DNA from: Vibrio maritimus
GTDB taxonomy: Bacteria > Pseudomonadota > Gammaproteobacteria > Enterobacterales > Vibrionaceae
Length of the DNA stretch: 64,000 nt
Direction: 5' to 3'
Assembly (NCBI GenBank): GCA_003263775.1
Contig: JYJJ01000002.1
Span: 62,001 to 126,000 of the forward strand
The translations under genes and the position numbers were made by a program. Of this stretch, positions 19,286 to 31,316 are shown piece by piece. Every line of letters begins with the position of its first letter. Positions within the stretch are counted from its first letter, which is position 1. The notes below the pieces were generated by a model, which worked only from the letters and a program-made list of their open reading frames with translations, ran no database searches and was not told the origin of the DNA.

Positions 19286-22200
19286 GTGAGTCCTCGCGTT
19301 AATCAAATCATACGCCTATTTCTCTGGCTATTACTGACCGTGCTGGTGTTACTTGCCTCCACGGTCACAGTGCTGCGTGTCGGCCTGCCTCAACTGAACA
19401 AAGTTCAACCTGAAATCGTCACTTGGATAAACCAATCGACGGGAATGAATGTCTCGCTTAAGGACGTGCGCGGTTTTTGGCGTAACACTCACCCATCAAT
19501 TTCTCTTCAAGGAGTATCCGTTGGTCTCCCTGACAGTCCTGAAACCAAATTTGAAGTTTCTAATCTTGAACTCGAGTTCGACCTAGTCCAAACCGTATTA
19601 CAGCGTCAGCCTGTATTGGCGGATATGGTGATCAACGGTATGACTCTGGACGTTCGTTCGGTGGATCTGCTCAAGGCGGCGGAGAGTAAACCGTCCGAGT
19701 CGGCAACCAACGCGCCTGCTAAAAGTGGTGAGCAGTTAATCCAACGTTTGGACAACTTACTGTTGAGACAGCTTGACCGATTCACGGTAGCGGACTCGAC
19801 TATCCACTATACCTCTATTTCTGATGAGGCTCGTCAGTTAGATATTGAGAACTTGCAGTGGCGTAACGAAAAACGTCGCCACTTAGCGCAAGGTGTGGTG
19901 TCCATTGCCGATGCTAATCTCAATGCGCTTGAAGTGCGAGCGGACTTTGTTGATAACGGCTCTTTGACCAGGGTGACGGGCGATTTTTACGTTACGGTGG
20001 ATGAAATGTCGCTGTCTCCTTGGCTATCGGATGAGCAGAAGCAGCAAACGGGCATTGAATCAGGCTCTGTTAGCCTAAGAGCTTGGCTTGAGCTAGACAA
20101 TAGCAAAGCAAAAGAAGTCTATTTGGATGTGCTTCCTTCTGAACTCAGTTGGAAAAGAGACAATCAGCAACATGACCTCATCGTTGAGTCTGCGGTATTA
20201 CATCTATTGCCATCCACCTCGGGTTGGCAATTGAATGTACACCAAGTGCAGGCGCGTACTGATGAAGTGACTTGGCCTGAGCTGGATATTGCTGTTGATT
20301 GGAATCGTGATAATCAATGGCAAGTCAATGTCTCCGAGCTCGATGTTGATAGCTTAAAGCCATTGGCGACATTGGCTAATAACGAGACCATTGATCAATG
20401 GTTGTCGAGACTTAACCCGGGCGGCCGTATTGAAGACATCCGCGTTTCTCAACTTGCTGGTACTGATTCGATTAAGTATTCGGCGTCATTAAAACAAATG
20501 TCGTTATCGCAATGGGGACTGTTACCTGGATTTTCTCATGTCTCAGGCCATCTGCGCGGGAACACTGAGCGGGCTTATGCGCGAGTGTCGGTTATTGATG
20601 ATAAGTTCCCGTACGGCGATGTATTCCAAGCGCCTTTAAATATCAAGCAAGGCTTGGTTGACATTCATTGGGAGAATCATGGTGAGCAAGGCTGGTCACT
20701 GTGGTCGGATAAAGTCACGGCTGCCACACCAGATTTGCAAGTGCTTGGTGCCTTCCGGCTCGATTTCCCTAAGAACGATAGTCCATTCTTGTCCTTCTAT
20801 GCTGAGGCTGACCTATACAACGCAGGGGAGGTGTGGCGTTACCTGCCAACTCTAGCAATGGGGCAAAGCTTAACGGATTACCTATCTGCGGCGATTCAAG
20901 CGGGTCGCGTGAACACTTCTAAGCTTTTGTGGTACGGCAAGCTCTCTGATTTCCCGTATCGCGACAACAACGGTATGTTCCAGGCGTTTGTTGGCCTGCG
21001 TGATGCCAAATTCAGCTTTGACACCAATTGGCCGCCGCTTACGGATCTGCAGCTCGATTTGTTGTTCCAAAACGAGAGCATGTATCTCGACTCGCGTTCT
21101 GCGACTTTAATGGATGTGAAAGGGCAGCGTATAACTGGTCGAATCCCTCAGCTGCGTGGTGATGGTCATCTTGAAATTGAGGCGAAAGCAGCCGGAAAAG
21201 GCAGTGCGGTACGTGATTATATGACCGCTTCACCTTTGGTGGACTCGGTTGGTGCCGCGCTAACAGCGGTTCAAGTTAGCGGCGATGTTAATGCCGACTT
21301 CCAGCTTTATATTCCTTTTGGCGGCGATGACACGCCATCTAGAGCTTGGGGTCATGCTGAACTAAGCGACAACCATGTTGAGATTGATGCTCCGCCGATG
21401 ACGCTTGAGGAAGTCTCTGGTCGTATTGAGTTCGATAATGATGTTGTTAAGGCGACGGGATTGTCTGCGAATTTGCTTGATCAGCCAATCAATTTGGACT
21501 TCCAAGGACAAAATGCAAGTAATGGCTATGCGGTGAAGATTAACTCCGTTGGCGACTGGAGCACCAAGCCGCTAGAGCCTTACATTGGTGACAAGGTTGT
21601 CAGCCGCTTATCAGGGCACGCACCTTGGCATCTGGATGTCGACATCCAGCTCAATGATGTGGGTTTTACTTATCAGCTTGATTTGGATGCAAACCTAGTC
21701 ACTATTGCCAGCGATTACCCTTATCCACTGAGCAAGTCGTTTGGTGACGCAGGTAAAGCAAGGCTTCAGGCTTCAGGCAACCAGGAAAATATTACTGCTC
21801 GTTTGCAATTGCCGTCGGTGAAATATCAAACTGAAATTGACATTACTCAGCCAGTCCCGGTGCTTAAAGCGACCAACTTAGTGCTTGGTGATGGCGGTTT
21901 TAAAATTAGCCCAATTGTCGGCCATCACTTCCAAGTGCGTTCAGACACTATCGATTTTGATAAGTGGAGTGAGGTATTTAAAGAGCCACCGAGTGACAAA
22001 AAAGCGGTGCTGGATGACTTACCGAAGCCAGAGTTGCCACTGCCAAAGCGTGCCAGTGTAGAAGCTAAAGAGCTGATATTAGGCGGAATTGAATGGCACG
22101 ATGTTAATTTCGATGCTAGATATAAAAAGGGTGGTTGGCAGTTTGCACTGGATAGCCAAGAGGCAAAAGGTGAAGCCAGCTACAGTGACAACAATGAACT

Positions 22201-23178
22201 CCATGTCGCGTTGAACCGTCTTCACATCTATGTGCCGGCGCTCGATGAGATTGCTGACCAAGATGAGTCGATCATTACTCAAGAAAACCCAGATGCGCCG
22301 AGCGTGAGCGATTTCGAACGTTCGTTGTTTAACGCATTGCCCGATACCTTGCTAACCATCGATAACTTTTGGTTCCAAGGTTACAAAGTGGGCAAGGTCG
22401 ACATGGATGTCTCTAGGCAGGGCAATAAGCTGGTTTGGAACAAGCTGCAGCTCTCTAGCGGTGCCAACCAAGTGGATATTGATGGCGATTGGATGGTGTC
22501 CGGCGATCAGAATAAGACCCAAGTGAACTTCGCGGTAAAAGGTGAGAATAACAGCGATCTCATGGAGCGTTTTGGTATCACCACGGGTATTCAACGCGCA
22601 CCGTTTGAAATGAATGCCAAACTCGATTGGGAAGGCGCGCCTTGGTCCATGCGCCTTGATACCGTCAATGGTGATTTGAAAACCAAGCTTGGCAAAGGGG
22701 TGATCTCCGATGTGAGTGGCGCAGCGCGATTGCTTGGTCTGTTCAGTCTCGACTCTATTATTCGTAAGATGCAGCTCGATTTCTCGGATGTGTTTGACAA
22801 AGGCATGGCCTTTAACTCGATTACAGGCAGCGGCCGAGTTCGTGATGGTGTGTTCGTCACCAACGACATCAAGATGGATGCGGTAGCCGGTGATATGAGA
22901 ATCAAAGGATTGGCCGATCTTTCTAAACAAACGGTAGATGCTGAGGTGAGCTTTACCCCTGATATGACTTCTGGCATTCCTATCATCACCGCGTTTGCGG
23001 TAACGCCACAAACGGCGTTGGTCGTGTTGGCTGTAACGACAGTGATCTCACCGGTTGTTGAGGTAGTCACGCAAGTCAACTATTCGGTAAAAGGGCCGCT
23101 TGATTCACCGACCGTTAGTGAAATATCCCGCAGTAGCGTGAATATACGCTGCCTGAGGATCTTAAGAAGGAGAAATAA
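19286..23178 (+). CDS. yhdP: YhdP family AsmA-like phospholipid transport protein, one apparent frameshift
   Basis: Very large envelope-spanning protein with an N-terminal signal-anchor helix (LFLWLLLTVLVLLASTVTVL) and a long beta-rich AsmA/DUF3971 body. YhdP in E. coli carries phospholipid from inner to outer membrane and supports the permeability barrier. GTG start at 19286, 11 bases after rng. Near the 3' end one G seems lost at 23138; restoring it yields SSGEYTLPEDLKKEK and a stop at 23176-23178, giving 1297 residues. Without the repair the frame runs on into the next gene, creating a false YhdP-nitrilase fusion ending at 23656. Confidence 0.9.
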
Positions 23179-23185
23179 GTCGTCT

Positions 23186-24008
23186 ATGAGCATGGAACGC
23201 TTTGGAATCATACAAATGACCTCGGGGCCAGATCCGCAACGTAACTTTGAGCACATTGAGCAAAAAGTCGCGTTCTTGGCAGACAAAGGTATGCGCTGGA
23301 TATTAACGCCTGAAAATGCGTTGGTATTCGGCCAACGCCGAGACTACCACCAACACGCAGAATACTTGGGCAAAGGGGAGTTTCAAAACAAACTCGCCAA
23401 TCTTGCTAAGCAATATAGCGTGAATCTGATCATTGGCAGCTTTCCGATTCGCATTTCCGACAGCGAAGTGTCGACCACCACACTGGTCTTTGACAGTAAT
23501 GGGCAGCGTATGAATCATTATGACAAGCTGCACATGTTTGACGTCGATGTGAATGACGCCCATAAGACTTATCGCGAGTCAGAAACCTTTAAGGCCGGGG
23601 CAATATTGCATGGTGCCGACAGATTTTGGCGCGATAGGGTTGTCTATCTGTTATGATTTGCGCTTTCCGCACTTGTACTGCGCACTTAGGTCACAAGGCG
23701 CGAATGTGATTGTCGTGCCTGCTGCCTTTACTGCGGTGACCGGCAAGGCGCATTGGGAAGTGCTGCTGCGAGCGAGAGCCATCGAAAACCAATGTTGGAT
23801 CGTTGCCGCTAACCAATGTGGTACTCACCCATGCGGTCGAGAAACTTGGGGGCGCTCTATGGTAGTGTCTCCATGGGGAGAGATCCAAGGCCAACTTGAG
23901 CAGCAAGCGGGCACCATTACTGCCGAATTGAATTTTGATGTGGTCGAAGAGGTAAGACAGAGCATGCCTGTCGCTAAACATATCCGCTTCGAGCAACATC
24001 TCCACTAA
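23186..24008 (+). CDS. Carbon-nitrogen hydrolase (Nit/omega-amidase family), two apparent base losses
   Basis: Nitrilase-superfamily amidohydrolase of the Nit1/Nit2/YbeM group, which in characterised members repairs deaminated glutathione or acts on omega-amides. The catalytic triad is visible: Glu in LTPENALVF, Lys in YDKLHMFDVD and Cys in ICYDLRFPHLY. The start is ATG 23186, preceded by AAGGAG. The reading frame shifts by two bases overall between 23597 and 23611; one lost base in GGGG (23597-23600) and one near 23610 restore a continuous AG-NIA-VPTDFGAIGL. Restored length is 274 residues. Sits between yhdP and tldD. Confidence 0.85.
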
Positions 24009-24033
24009 TTATACTTATTAAGAGCACTCAAAT

Positions 24034-25473
24034 ATGGAACGCATAGAAGACGCGCTACTAGGCCCAACGGGTCTCTCTGAGCAAGATATTGAAGCTACGC
24101 TGGCGAGCATTGCGACTCGTCAAATTGACTATGCAGATATCTACTTTCAATCCAGCTGGCACGAATCTTTAGTTCTTGAAGACAGCATCATCAAAGATGG
24201 CTCTTTCAACATCGATCGCGGTGTGGGTGTGCGCGCCGTAACCGGTGAGAAAACCGGTTTTGCTTACTCCGACCAAATCACCCTTGATGGGCTGAAGCAG
24301 AGCGCAATCGCAGCTCGCGGTATTGCCCAGCAAGGTCAAAGCGCTCAAGTTAAAGCGCTGACTCGCAGCGATAACCAAGCTTACTATGCGGCAGTAAACC
24401 CGCTGGAAAGCTGGGAAAAGCAGCAAAAAACTGAGCTGCTAAAACAGCTTGATGCCTACATCCGCACCAAAGAGCCACTAGTCAAAGAAGTATCAGTGAG
24501 CTTAAGCGGTGTCTATGAACAGATGTTGGTTGCAGCAACCGATGGCACCTTTGCCGGCGATGTCCGTCCATTGGTTCGTTTGTCGATCAGCGTACTGGCG
24601 CAAAAAGGCGAGCGTCGCGAACGTGGCAGTGCGGGTGGCGGTGGCCGATATGGTTATGATTTCTTCCTATCAACGGAAGAAGGTCAGCAGGTTGCTTACA
24701 ACTACGCTGACGAAGCGATTCGCCAAGCTCTGGTTAACCTTGAGGCGATTGACGCTCCAGCGGGCATGATGCCAGTAGTACTCGGTGCGGGTTGGCCGGG
24801 CGTACTACTGCATGAAGCGGTAGGCCATGGTTTAGAAGGCGACTTTAACCGTAAAGAATCTTCAGTCTTCTCTGGCAAGGTTGGCGAGCAAGTGACTTCA
24901 AACCTTTGTACCATTGTTGATGACGGCACGCTGCAAGATTTGCGCGGCTCGCTCAACGTCGATGATGAAGGTGTACACGGTCAGTACAATACTCTAATCG
25001 AAAATGGTGTATTGAAAGGCTACCTACAAGACAAGCTCAATGCGCGTCTTATGGGCGTGAACCCAACGGGTAATGCGCGCCGTGAGTCTTATGCTCACTT
25101 ACCAATGCCGCGCATGACCAACACTTACATGCTGCCGGGTGAGCACTCTCCTGAAGAGATCATCTCAACGGTGAAGAAAGGTCTGTATGCACCAAACTTT
25201 GGTGGTGGTCAGGTGGACATCACCTCGGGTAAGTTTGTGTTCTCAGCCTCAGAAGCGTATTTGATTGAGGATGGCAAGATCACTGCCCCTGTGAAAGGCG
25301 CAACGCTGATCGGCTCGGGTATTGAAGCGATGCAGCAAGTGTCCATGGTCGGCAATGATCTAGCGATTGACCGCGGTGTGGGCGTGTGTGGTAAAGCAGG
25401 ACAAAGCGTGCCAGTCGGTGTCGGTCAGCCGAGCTTGAAGCTGGATGCCCTAACCGTGGGTGGCACGGACTAA
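24034..25473 (+). CDS. tldD: Metalloprotease TldD
   Basis: 479-residue subunit of the TldD-TldE protease, which matures microcin B17 and clears CcdA in E. coli. The zinc motif HExxxH is visible as [15 protein letters not shown] at about residues 262-275, and the later [17 protein letters not shown] is the typical TldD end. Intact frame. The partner gene (tldE/pmbA) is not in the window. Followed by a strong terminator. Confidence 0.95.
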   Translation: MERIEDALLGPTGLSEQDIEATLASIATRQIDYADIYFQSSWHESLVLEDSIIKDGSFNIDRGVGVRAVTGEKTGFAYSDQITLDGLKQSAIAARGIAQQGQSAQVKALTRSDNQAYYAAVNPLESWEKQQKTELLKQLDAYIRTKEPLVKEVSVSLSGVYEQMLVAATDGTFAGDVRPLVRLSISVLAQKGERRERGSAGGGGRYGYDFFLSTEEGQQVAYNYADEAIRQALVNLEAIDAPAGMMPVVLGAGWPGVLLHEAVGHGLEGDFNRKESSVFSGKVGEQVTSNLCTIVDDGTLQDLRGSLNVDDEGVHGQYNTLIENGVLKGYLQDKLNARLMGVNPTGNARRESYAHLPMPRMTNTYMLPGEHSPEEIISTVKKGLYAPNFGGGQVDITSGKFVFSASEAYLIEDGKITAPVKGATLIGSGIEAMQQVSMVGNDLAIDRGVGVCGKAGQSVPVGVGQPSLKLDALTVGGTD

Positions 25474-25484
25474 TAGAACCGTAT

Positions 25485-25519
25485 AGAGCCTAGGTATCGA
25501 TACCTAGGCTCTTTTTTTT
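25485..25519 (+). terminator. Rho-independent terminator after tldD
   Basis: AGAGCCTAGGTA, loop TCGA, TACCTAGGCTCT: a perfect 12-base stem followed by eight T. It closes the mreB-to-tldD run. The T run is only on the plus side, so it serves tldD rather than the facing gene. Confidence 0.92.
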
Positions 25520-25521
25520 GC

Positions 25522-26897
25522 CTACAAATTCTCCTCAGCAAACTCCGCCAATCGACTTCTCACCACTCCATTGAGGTGAATATTGGCACTGCCACCAAAG
25601 TTCTTAAATCGCTCTACCATGTAAGTCAGTCCTGATGTCACCGGCGTTAAGTAAGGCGAATCAATCTGCGCTAAGTTACCAGAGCAAACAATCTTGGTGC
25701 CTTCACCACAGCGTGTGATGATGGTTTTGATTTGCGATGCGGTTAAATTCTGGCACTCATCCAAAAGCACAAACGCATTTTGAATCGAGCGGCCGCGCAT
25801 AAAGTTTATCGACTTAAACTGAATGTTCGCTTTATCGCAAATGTATTTAAGTGACCCTTCAGTGCAGTGATCGTTTTTGTGCAGTGCCTCAAGGGTATCG
25901 GTGATCGCCGCCAGCAAGGCATCATCTTCTCTTCTTCAGTACCCGGTAGGAAACCGATCGACTCACCAATGTCCGGCGTGTTTCGGGTCACGATGATCTT
26001 ATCGAACATGCCGCGCTCTATGGTCATTTCCAGTGCAGCGGCCATGGCAAGCAGGGTTTTACCACTACCGGCCGCACCCGTGAGAATGACTAAGTCAATG
26101 TCCGGGTCGAGCAGAGCGTCCATCGCCATGCCTTGATAGATGTTTTTTGGTCGAATATCCCACGCTTGACGGCACAGCATGCGCTCTTGGCTTAAGTCGC
26201 GAATTGTCACCTTATCACCGTCGATGTCGGCCACTCGTCCGGCAAAATCGCTCGACTCATCGATGAGGTATTGGTTGATGAAGGTTGGGTCAATCGCCTC
26301 TCGGTCGAAGGTGTGATAGGTCTTGCTGGCCAAGGTTTTGGTCTCGACCTCATCAATGTGTTCCCAAAACGCACCTTCCGACTTTTGAAAGCCCTTAGTT
26401 AGGTACTGCACATCGTCAATCAGTTGGTCGGTTCGATAATCTTCAACAAAGCGCACGCCAGCGCCTTTGGCGCGTAGTCGCATATTGATGTCTTTTGTCA
26501 CCAACACCACTTCGCGTGGTGAACGTTTGTTTTGCAGATAGAGCACTGCATTGAGGATCCGGTTGTCACCTTCTTTGTCGGCAAAGGCTTTGACCGTTTC
26601 TTGCAGTACGTAATCAGCGAGGATGGAGAGGGTGCCCGTTGCGTCTATATTGCTGGAAAAGGGAATGCCTTCAGAGATCTCATCGGGCGTGGCGTCTTTA
26701 AAAATATCTTCGAGAGCTCGAATAGCGACACGAGCATCACGCGCGACATCGCGCTTGCTGTCTTTAATTCGGTCGAGCTCTTCGAGAACGGTCATCGGAA
26801 TGACGACGTCGTGTTCCTTGAATGAAAAAATGGCGTGAGGTTCGTGGAGAAGGATGTTGGTGTCGAGAACGAAAATTTTACGGTCGGTATCGCCCAT
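25522..26897 (-). CDS. PIN-PhoH fusion ATPase/ribonuclease family protein, one apparent frameshift
   Basis: An N-terminal PIN nuclease domain (FVLDTNILLHEP, then VLEELDRIK and NRILNAVLYL with the acidic residues) is fused to a PhoH-type RecA-like ATPase with Walker A GAAGSGKTLLA and Walker B FVLLDECQNL. This is the architecture called PhoH2 in the literature. Start ATG 26897 follows GGAGA; a longer in-frame start at 26975 is unsupported. The frame breaks near 25915: CCTTGCTGG should read CCTTGGCTGG, restoring MMPWLAAITDTLEAL. Restored length is 458 residues. Cytoplasmic, likely an RNA-acting ATPase; substrate unknown. Confidence 0.87.
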
Positions 26898-27480
26898 AGA
26901 GTCTCCTTGCCGCAACTGGCGCTTGTCCTTTGCGGTTAACTCAGATGGCGATCGAGTCAGACTGTCTGTCCACATTCGCTGCTTCTAGCTAATTCACTGT
27001 TTCTAGCCAATTCACTAGTGCTAGCAATGCTGGGGATCTACGCTGGCTCTGATGTCCTATCTTAGTGAGTCAACCGTGTTACGTTCAATTGAAGTGCGTT
27101 CAAATTGAACCTGATTCCCTGTAAGGCTAACGAGAGAGGTAACTATCAGGGCTTGGCGAGTAGTTACATGTCGTTAACGTTTACATTCTGAGTATAAGTG
27201 AAAAATGTCACTTTCGTTCTCAGAAATGACACTGTTTTTTTGCAGTTTGATGTCAACCACGACAATTCAAAAAAAACTCTGCTTTTCCTTGTAATTGGCG
27301 TGACCTGTATCACGCCTTCAAGTAAGATTAGCGACCTTTCATTTAGGGGATGGGGCGAGCAAAATTTGCACTATCACCTACTATTATTTGGGCGGAGTAT
27401 TGAGCTCAGGGTGCCACGACTTGGCAGGCTGCGTTACCGCTGAAATAACAAAAATCGACACGAATTGAGGTAGTCTCTCT
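26898..27480. promoter_or_regulatory. 583-base divergent regulatory region between the PhoH-like gene and rapA
   Basis: No gene was recognised. It holds an imperfect direct repeat of 18 bases (26983-27000 and 27001-27018, TTCTAGCYAATTCACT), a 10-base palindrome TTCAATTGAA at 27084-27093 and a related palindrome GTTCAAATTGAAC at 27098-27110, and a CRP-like core GTGA-N6-TCAC at 27300-27313 about 170 bases before rapA. The two TTCAA-TTGAA palindromes side by side suggest a dimeric regulator. Confidence 0.45.
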
Positions 27481-30389
27481 ATGACATTTGCTTTAGGGCA
27501 GCGCTGGATTAGCGATACGGAAAGTGATTTAGGTTTGGGTACGGTCGTCGCACTGGATGCGAGAACAGTATCACTTATGTTTGCAGCATCAGAAGAGAAT
27601 CGCGTATACGCTCGTAGCGATGCGCCTGTCACCCGAGTTACGTTTAATGTCGGTGATGTCATTGAGTGCCAAGAAGGCTGGTCACTAGAAGTTGAAGAAG
27701 TGATCGAAGACCAAGGTCTCTTCACTTACGTGGGTACACGCCAAGATACTGAAGAAGCGAATGTCGCCCTGCGTGAGATCTTCCTCAGCCACCAAATTCG
27801 CTTTAACAAGCCACAGGACAAATTGTTCGCAGGTCAAATTGACCGCATGGATAACTTTGTGCTGCGTTACCGCGCGCTGAGCAACCAGTATGAGCAACAC
27901 AAGAGCCCAATGCGTGGTCTATGTGGTATGCGTGCTGGCCTTATTCCGCATCAGCTATTCATTGCCCATGAAGTGGGTCGTCGTTACGCGCCTCGTGTAT
28001 TGCTTGCCGATGAAGTAGGTCTAGGTAAGACCATTGAAGCGGGCATGATCATTCACCAGCAGGTGTTATCAGGTCGTGCGCAGCGTGTGTTGATTGTGGT
28101 ACCTGAAACCCTACAGCACCAATGGCTAGTCGAAATGATGCGCCGCTTTAACCTACACTTCTCTATCTTTGATGAAGAGCGTTGTATTGAAGCGTACGCA
28201 GAAGCAGATAACCCGTTTGATACACAGCAGTTCGTATTGTGTTCACTGGATTTCCTTCGTAAGAGCCGCAAGCGTTTTGAGCAAGCCCTTGAAGGCGAGT
28301 GGGACTTATTGGTGGTTGATGAAGCGCACCACTTAGAGTGGAGCCAAGAGCAGCCAAGCCGTCAATACCAAGTGGTTGAAGCATTGGCAGAAAAGACTCC
28401 GGGCGTGTTACTACTGACTGCAACCCCAGAGCAGCTTGGCCGTGAGAGTCACTTTGCCCGTCTGCGTCTTCTGGATGCAGATCGTTTCTTCGATTACGAC
28501 GCATTTGTTAAAGAAGAAGAACAATACGCCCCCGTTGCCGATGCGGTAACGGCGCTGTTCTCAGGTCAAGCGTTGGCCGATGAAGCCAAAAACCAAATTA
28601 CCGAACTGCTGTCTGAGCAAGATGTTGAGCCACTGTTCAACGTGCTAGAGAGCAATGCGAGCGACGAAGAGAAAGCGACCGCACGCCAAGAGCTTATCGA
28701 TAACTTGATGGATCGTCACGGTACAGGTCGCGTTCTGTTCAGAAACACTCGCGCGGCCATCAAAGGCTTCCCAACGCGTAATGTGAACTTGGTACCGATG
28801 CCAATCCCGCAGCAGTACACTACTTCAATGCGTGTGTCTGGCATGATTGGTGGCAAGATGACGCCTGAAGCGCGTGCCATGAAGATGCTTTACCCAGAAG
28901 AGATCTTCCAAGAGTTTGAAGGTGAAGATTCCAGCTGGTGGCAGTTCGACTCACGCGTTAACTGGCTGATTGAGAAAATCACCGCCAAGCGCAGTGAGAA
29001 AGTCTTGGTGATTGCGTCTCGTGCCAGCACAGCGCTGCAGCTTGAGCAAGCACTGCGTGAGCGTGAAGGTATTCGCGCGACGGTATTCCATGAAGGCATG
29101 TCGATTCTAGAGCGCGATAAAGCGGCGGCTTACTTTGCGCAGGAAGAGGGCGGTGCTCAGGTTCTGATCTGTAGTGAGATTGGCTCTGAAGGTCGTAACT
29201 TCCAGTTTGCTAACCAGCTAGTGATGTTCGACTTGCCATTCAACCCAGATCTTCTGGAGCAGCGTATCGGCCGCTTAGATCGTATCGGTCAAAAGCGTGA
29301 TATCGATGTACACGTTCCTTACCTTGAGGGCACGTCACAAGGTATTCTTGCCCGTTGGTTTAACGAAGGTCTGAATGCGTTTGCCGAAACCTGTCCAACC
29401 GGTCGCATGGTGTATGACCGTTACCAAGATAGCATCATTAACATGCTAGCCAGCGGTGATACCAGCGAACTTGATGAGGTGATTGAAGGTTCACGTCAAT
29501 ACAACCAAGAGCTGAAGCACGAGCTGGAACAAGGCCGTGATCGCTTGCTAGAAATGCACTCTAATGGCGGTGAAGCGGCGCAGCAGATTGTTGAGAAGAT
29601 CTCAGCAACGGACGGTGATACTAACCTAGTGACGTTTGCGCTGAGCCTATTTGATACCATAGGTCTAAACCAAGACGACAAAGGTGAAAATGCCTCGTGG
29701 TGACACCTTCTGAGCACATGATGGTGCCAAGCTACCCAGGTCTTCCATACGATGGTGCCACGATTACGTTTGATCGTGATACTGCGCTGTCTCGTGAAGA
29801 TATGAACTTCATCAGTTGGGAGCACCCAATGATCCAAGGCGGTATCGACTTGGTAATGAGTGAGGGTGTAGGCACGAGTGCGGTATCGCTTCTTAAGAAC
29901 AAAGCGCTGCCAGTGGGTACGATTTTGCTTGAGCTGGTCTACGTTGTCGATGCGCAAGCGCCGAAGCAAAGCGGTATTAGCCGTTTCTTGCCGCCTACAC
30001 CAATTCGCATGATGATGGATGGTCGTGGCAACGATCTCTCTTCACAAGTTGAGTTTGAGGGCTTTAACCGTCAACTTAGCCCAGTAAACCGTCATTTGGC
30101 GAGCAAGCTAGTGAGCTCAGTTCAAGCGGACGTTCATCGTCTGATTGAAGCGGGTAACGGCGCGGTTGAAGAGAAGGTGACTGCGGTTCGTGAAGATGCG
30201 CACAAAGCGATTTACGCGAGCCTTAACGGTGAGCTTGAGCGTCTGCAAGCCCTGAAAGCGGTGAACCCAAATATTCGTGATGAAGAGATTGAAGCGATTG
30301 AGTCTCAAATCACTGAGCTAGATGGCTACATCAATAAAGCGCAAGTACAGCTTGATTCGCTGCGCTTGATTGTCGTTAGCCACAACTAA
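27481..30389 (+). CDS. rapA: RNA polymerase-associated Swi2/Snf2 ATPase RapA, one apparent frameshift
   Basis: RNA polymerase recycling factor. The N-terminal Tudor-like part begins [20 protein letters not shown]; the SNF2 helicase core has Walker [15 protein letters not shown], the DEAH box VVDEAHH and the late motif [10 protein letters not shown]. The frame stops after GENAS at 29703; adding one C at 29693-29694 (GCC to GCCC) restores [16 protein letters not shown] and runs to 30389. Restored length is 969 residues against 968 in E. coli. Upstream of rluA, as in E. coli. Confidence 0.94.
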
Positions 30390-30395
30390 GCCTTG

Positions 30396-30423
30396 AGTTA
30401 AGAGCTTAGAGTTAAGAGCTTAG
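30396..30423. repeat. Two tandem copies of a 14-base unit after rapA
   Basis: AGTTAAGAGCTTAG occurs twice without interruption just past the rapA stop, with further degenerate copies on each side (TTGAGTTAAG, TTAGAACTAAG). It may be a simple slippage repeat. Confidence 0.7.
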
Positions 30424-30476
30424 AACTAAGCGTTTCAAATTAGCATTTCGCCATTGCGAGATGTGATTGATACAAT

Positions 30477-30505
30477 GGCGCAGCGTAAGTTGCGCCTTTT
30501 GTTTT
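30477..30505 (+). terminator. Terminator after rapA
   Basis: GGCGCA, loop GCGTAAGT, TGCGCC, then TTTTGTTTTT. It separates rapA from rluA, whose start is 40 bases further on. Confidence 0.75.
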
Positions 30506-30544
30506 TCCTGTCAGCTACTTTGATTTCCACTGCGAGACCCTGTT

Positions 30545-31282
30545 ATGGCCATGCTAAGTTACACCCCACCCACAGAACCTTGGACTGATATTGTCTATGA
30601 GGATGAGCACATCCTTGCGGTCAACAAGCCTTCTGGGCTACTGTCTGTTCCGGGAAAAGCGGCGGAGCATTACGATAGCATGTGGAGCCGTTTAGTCGCG
30701 GACTACCCGGATATTCAAGTGGTGCACAGACTTGATATGTCGACATCCGGCCTTATGCTGCTGGCGAAAACCAAAGAGGCGGAGCGTTCGGTTAAGAAGC
30801 AGTTTCAATACCGTCTGACGCACAAGATTTACTATGCTCGCGTTTGGGGTACACCGAAAGAGAGTGAAGGCCTCATTGATCTGCCCTTGATCTGCGATTG
30901 GCCAAACCGCCCGCGTCAAAAGGTGTGTTATGAGCATGGTAAGCCGTCACAAACCTACTATCAGGTGGTTGAGCAGGAAGAGAAAACCAGTATCGTTCGT
31001 CTGTTTCCTATTACCGGTCGCTCCCATCAATTGCGCGTTCATTTGCTGGCGCTCGGTCATCCTATAGTGGGTGATGAGTTCTACGCTCATGAAGAGGCCA
31101 TGAACTATTCTGACCGCCTTGAACTGCATGCCTCAGAGCTTTGCTTCTATCATCCGCAAACTGAGCAGCTTCAGGCGATTTTTGTTCCATGTGATTTTTA
31201 CCCTCAGACCGAGCAACTTGTGATTGAGCACTTTGACCCAGCGCCACAATTACCCGATTATAAGACTCTTCCTCGGCCATAA
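30545..31282 (+). CDS. rluA: Pseudouridine synthase RluA (23S rRNA and tRNA)
   Basis: 245-residue RluA-family synthase; RluA itself makes pseudouridine 746 in 23S rRNA and 32 in several tRNAs. The catalytic Asp is in VHRLDMSTSGLMLLAK, and the family motifs VNKPSGLLSVPG, KIYYARVWG and GRSHQLRVHLLALGHPIVGDEFY are complete. No N-terminal S4 domain is present, in line with RluA rather than RluC/RluD. Start ATG 30545; ATG 30551 is a close alternative. Confidence 0.9.
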   Translation: MAMLSYTPPTEPWTDIVYEDEHILAVNKPSGLLSVPGKAAEHYDSMWSRLVADYPDIQVVHRLDMSTSGLMLLAKTKEAERSVKKQFQYRLTHKIYYARVWGTPKESEGLIDLPLICDWPNRPRQKVCYEHGKPSQTYYQVVEQEEKTSIVRLFPITGRSHQLRVHLLALGHPIVGDEFYAHEEAMNYSDRLELHASELCFYHPQTEQLQAIFVPCDFYPQTEQLVIEHFDPAPQLPDYKTLPRP

Positions 31283-31316
31283 ATAACTGTCGGCCGTGAA
31301 CATCAAAGGAGAGATC

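Noticed and set aside
22352..23079. Long open frames on the minus strand inside yhdP (up to 219 codons)
   Set aside because: They are shadows of the conserved yhdP coding sequence in the opposite direction and show no family signatures.
27198..27443. 81-codon frame upstream of rapA
   Set aside because: No ribosome site, odd composition, and it spans a CRP-like site and the likely rapA promoter.
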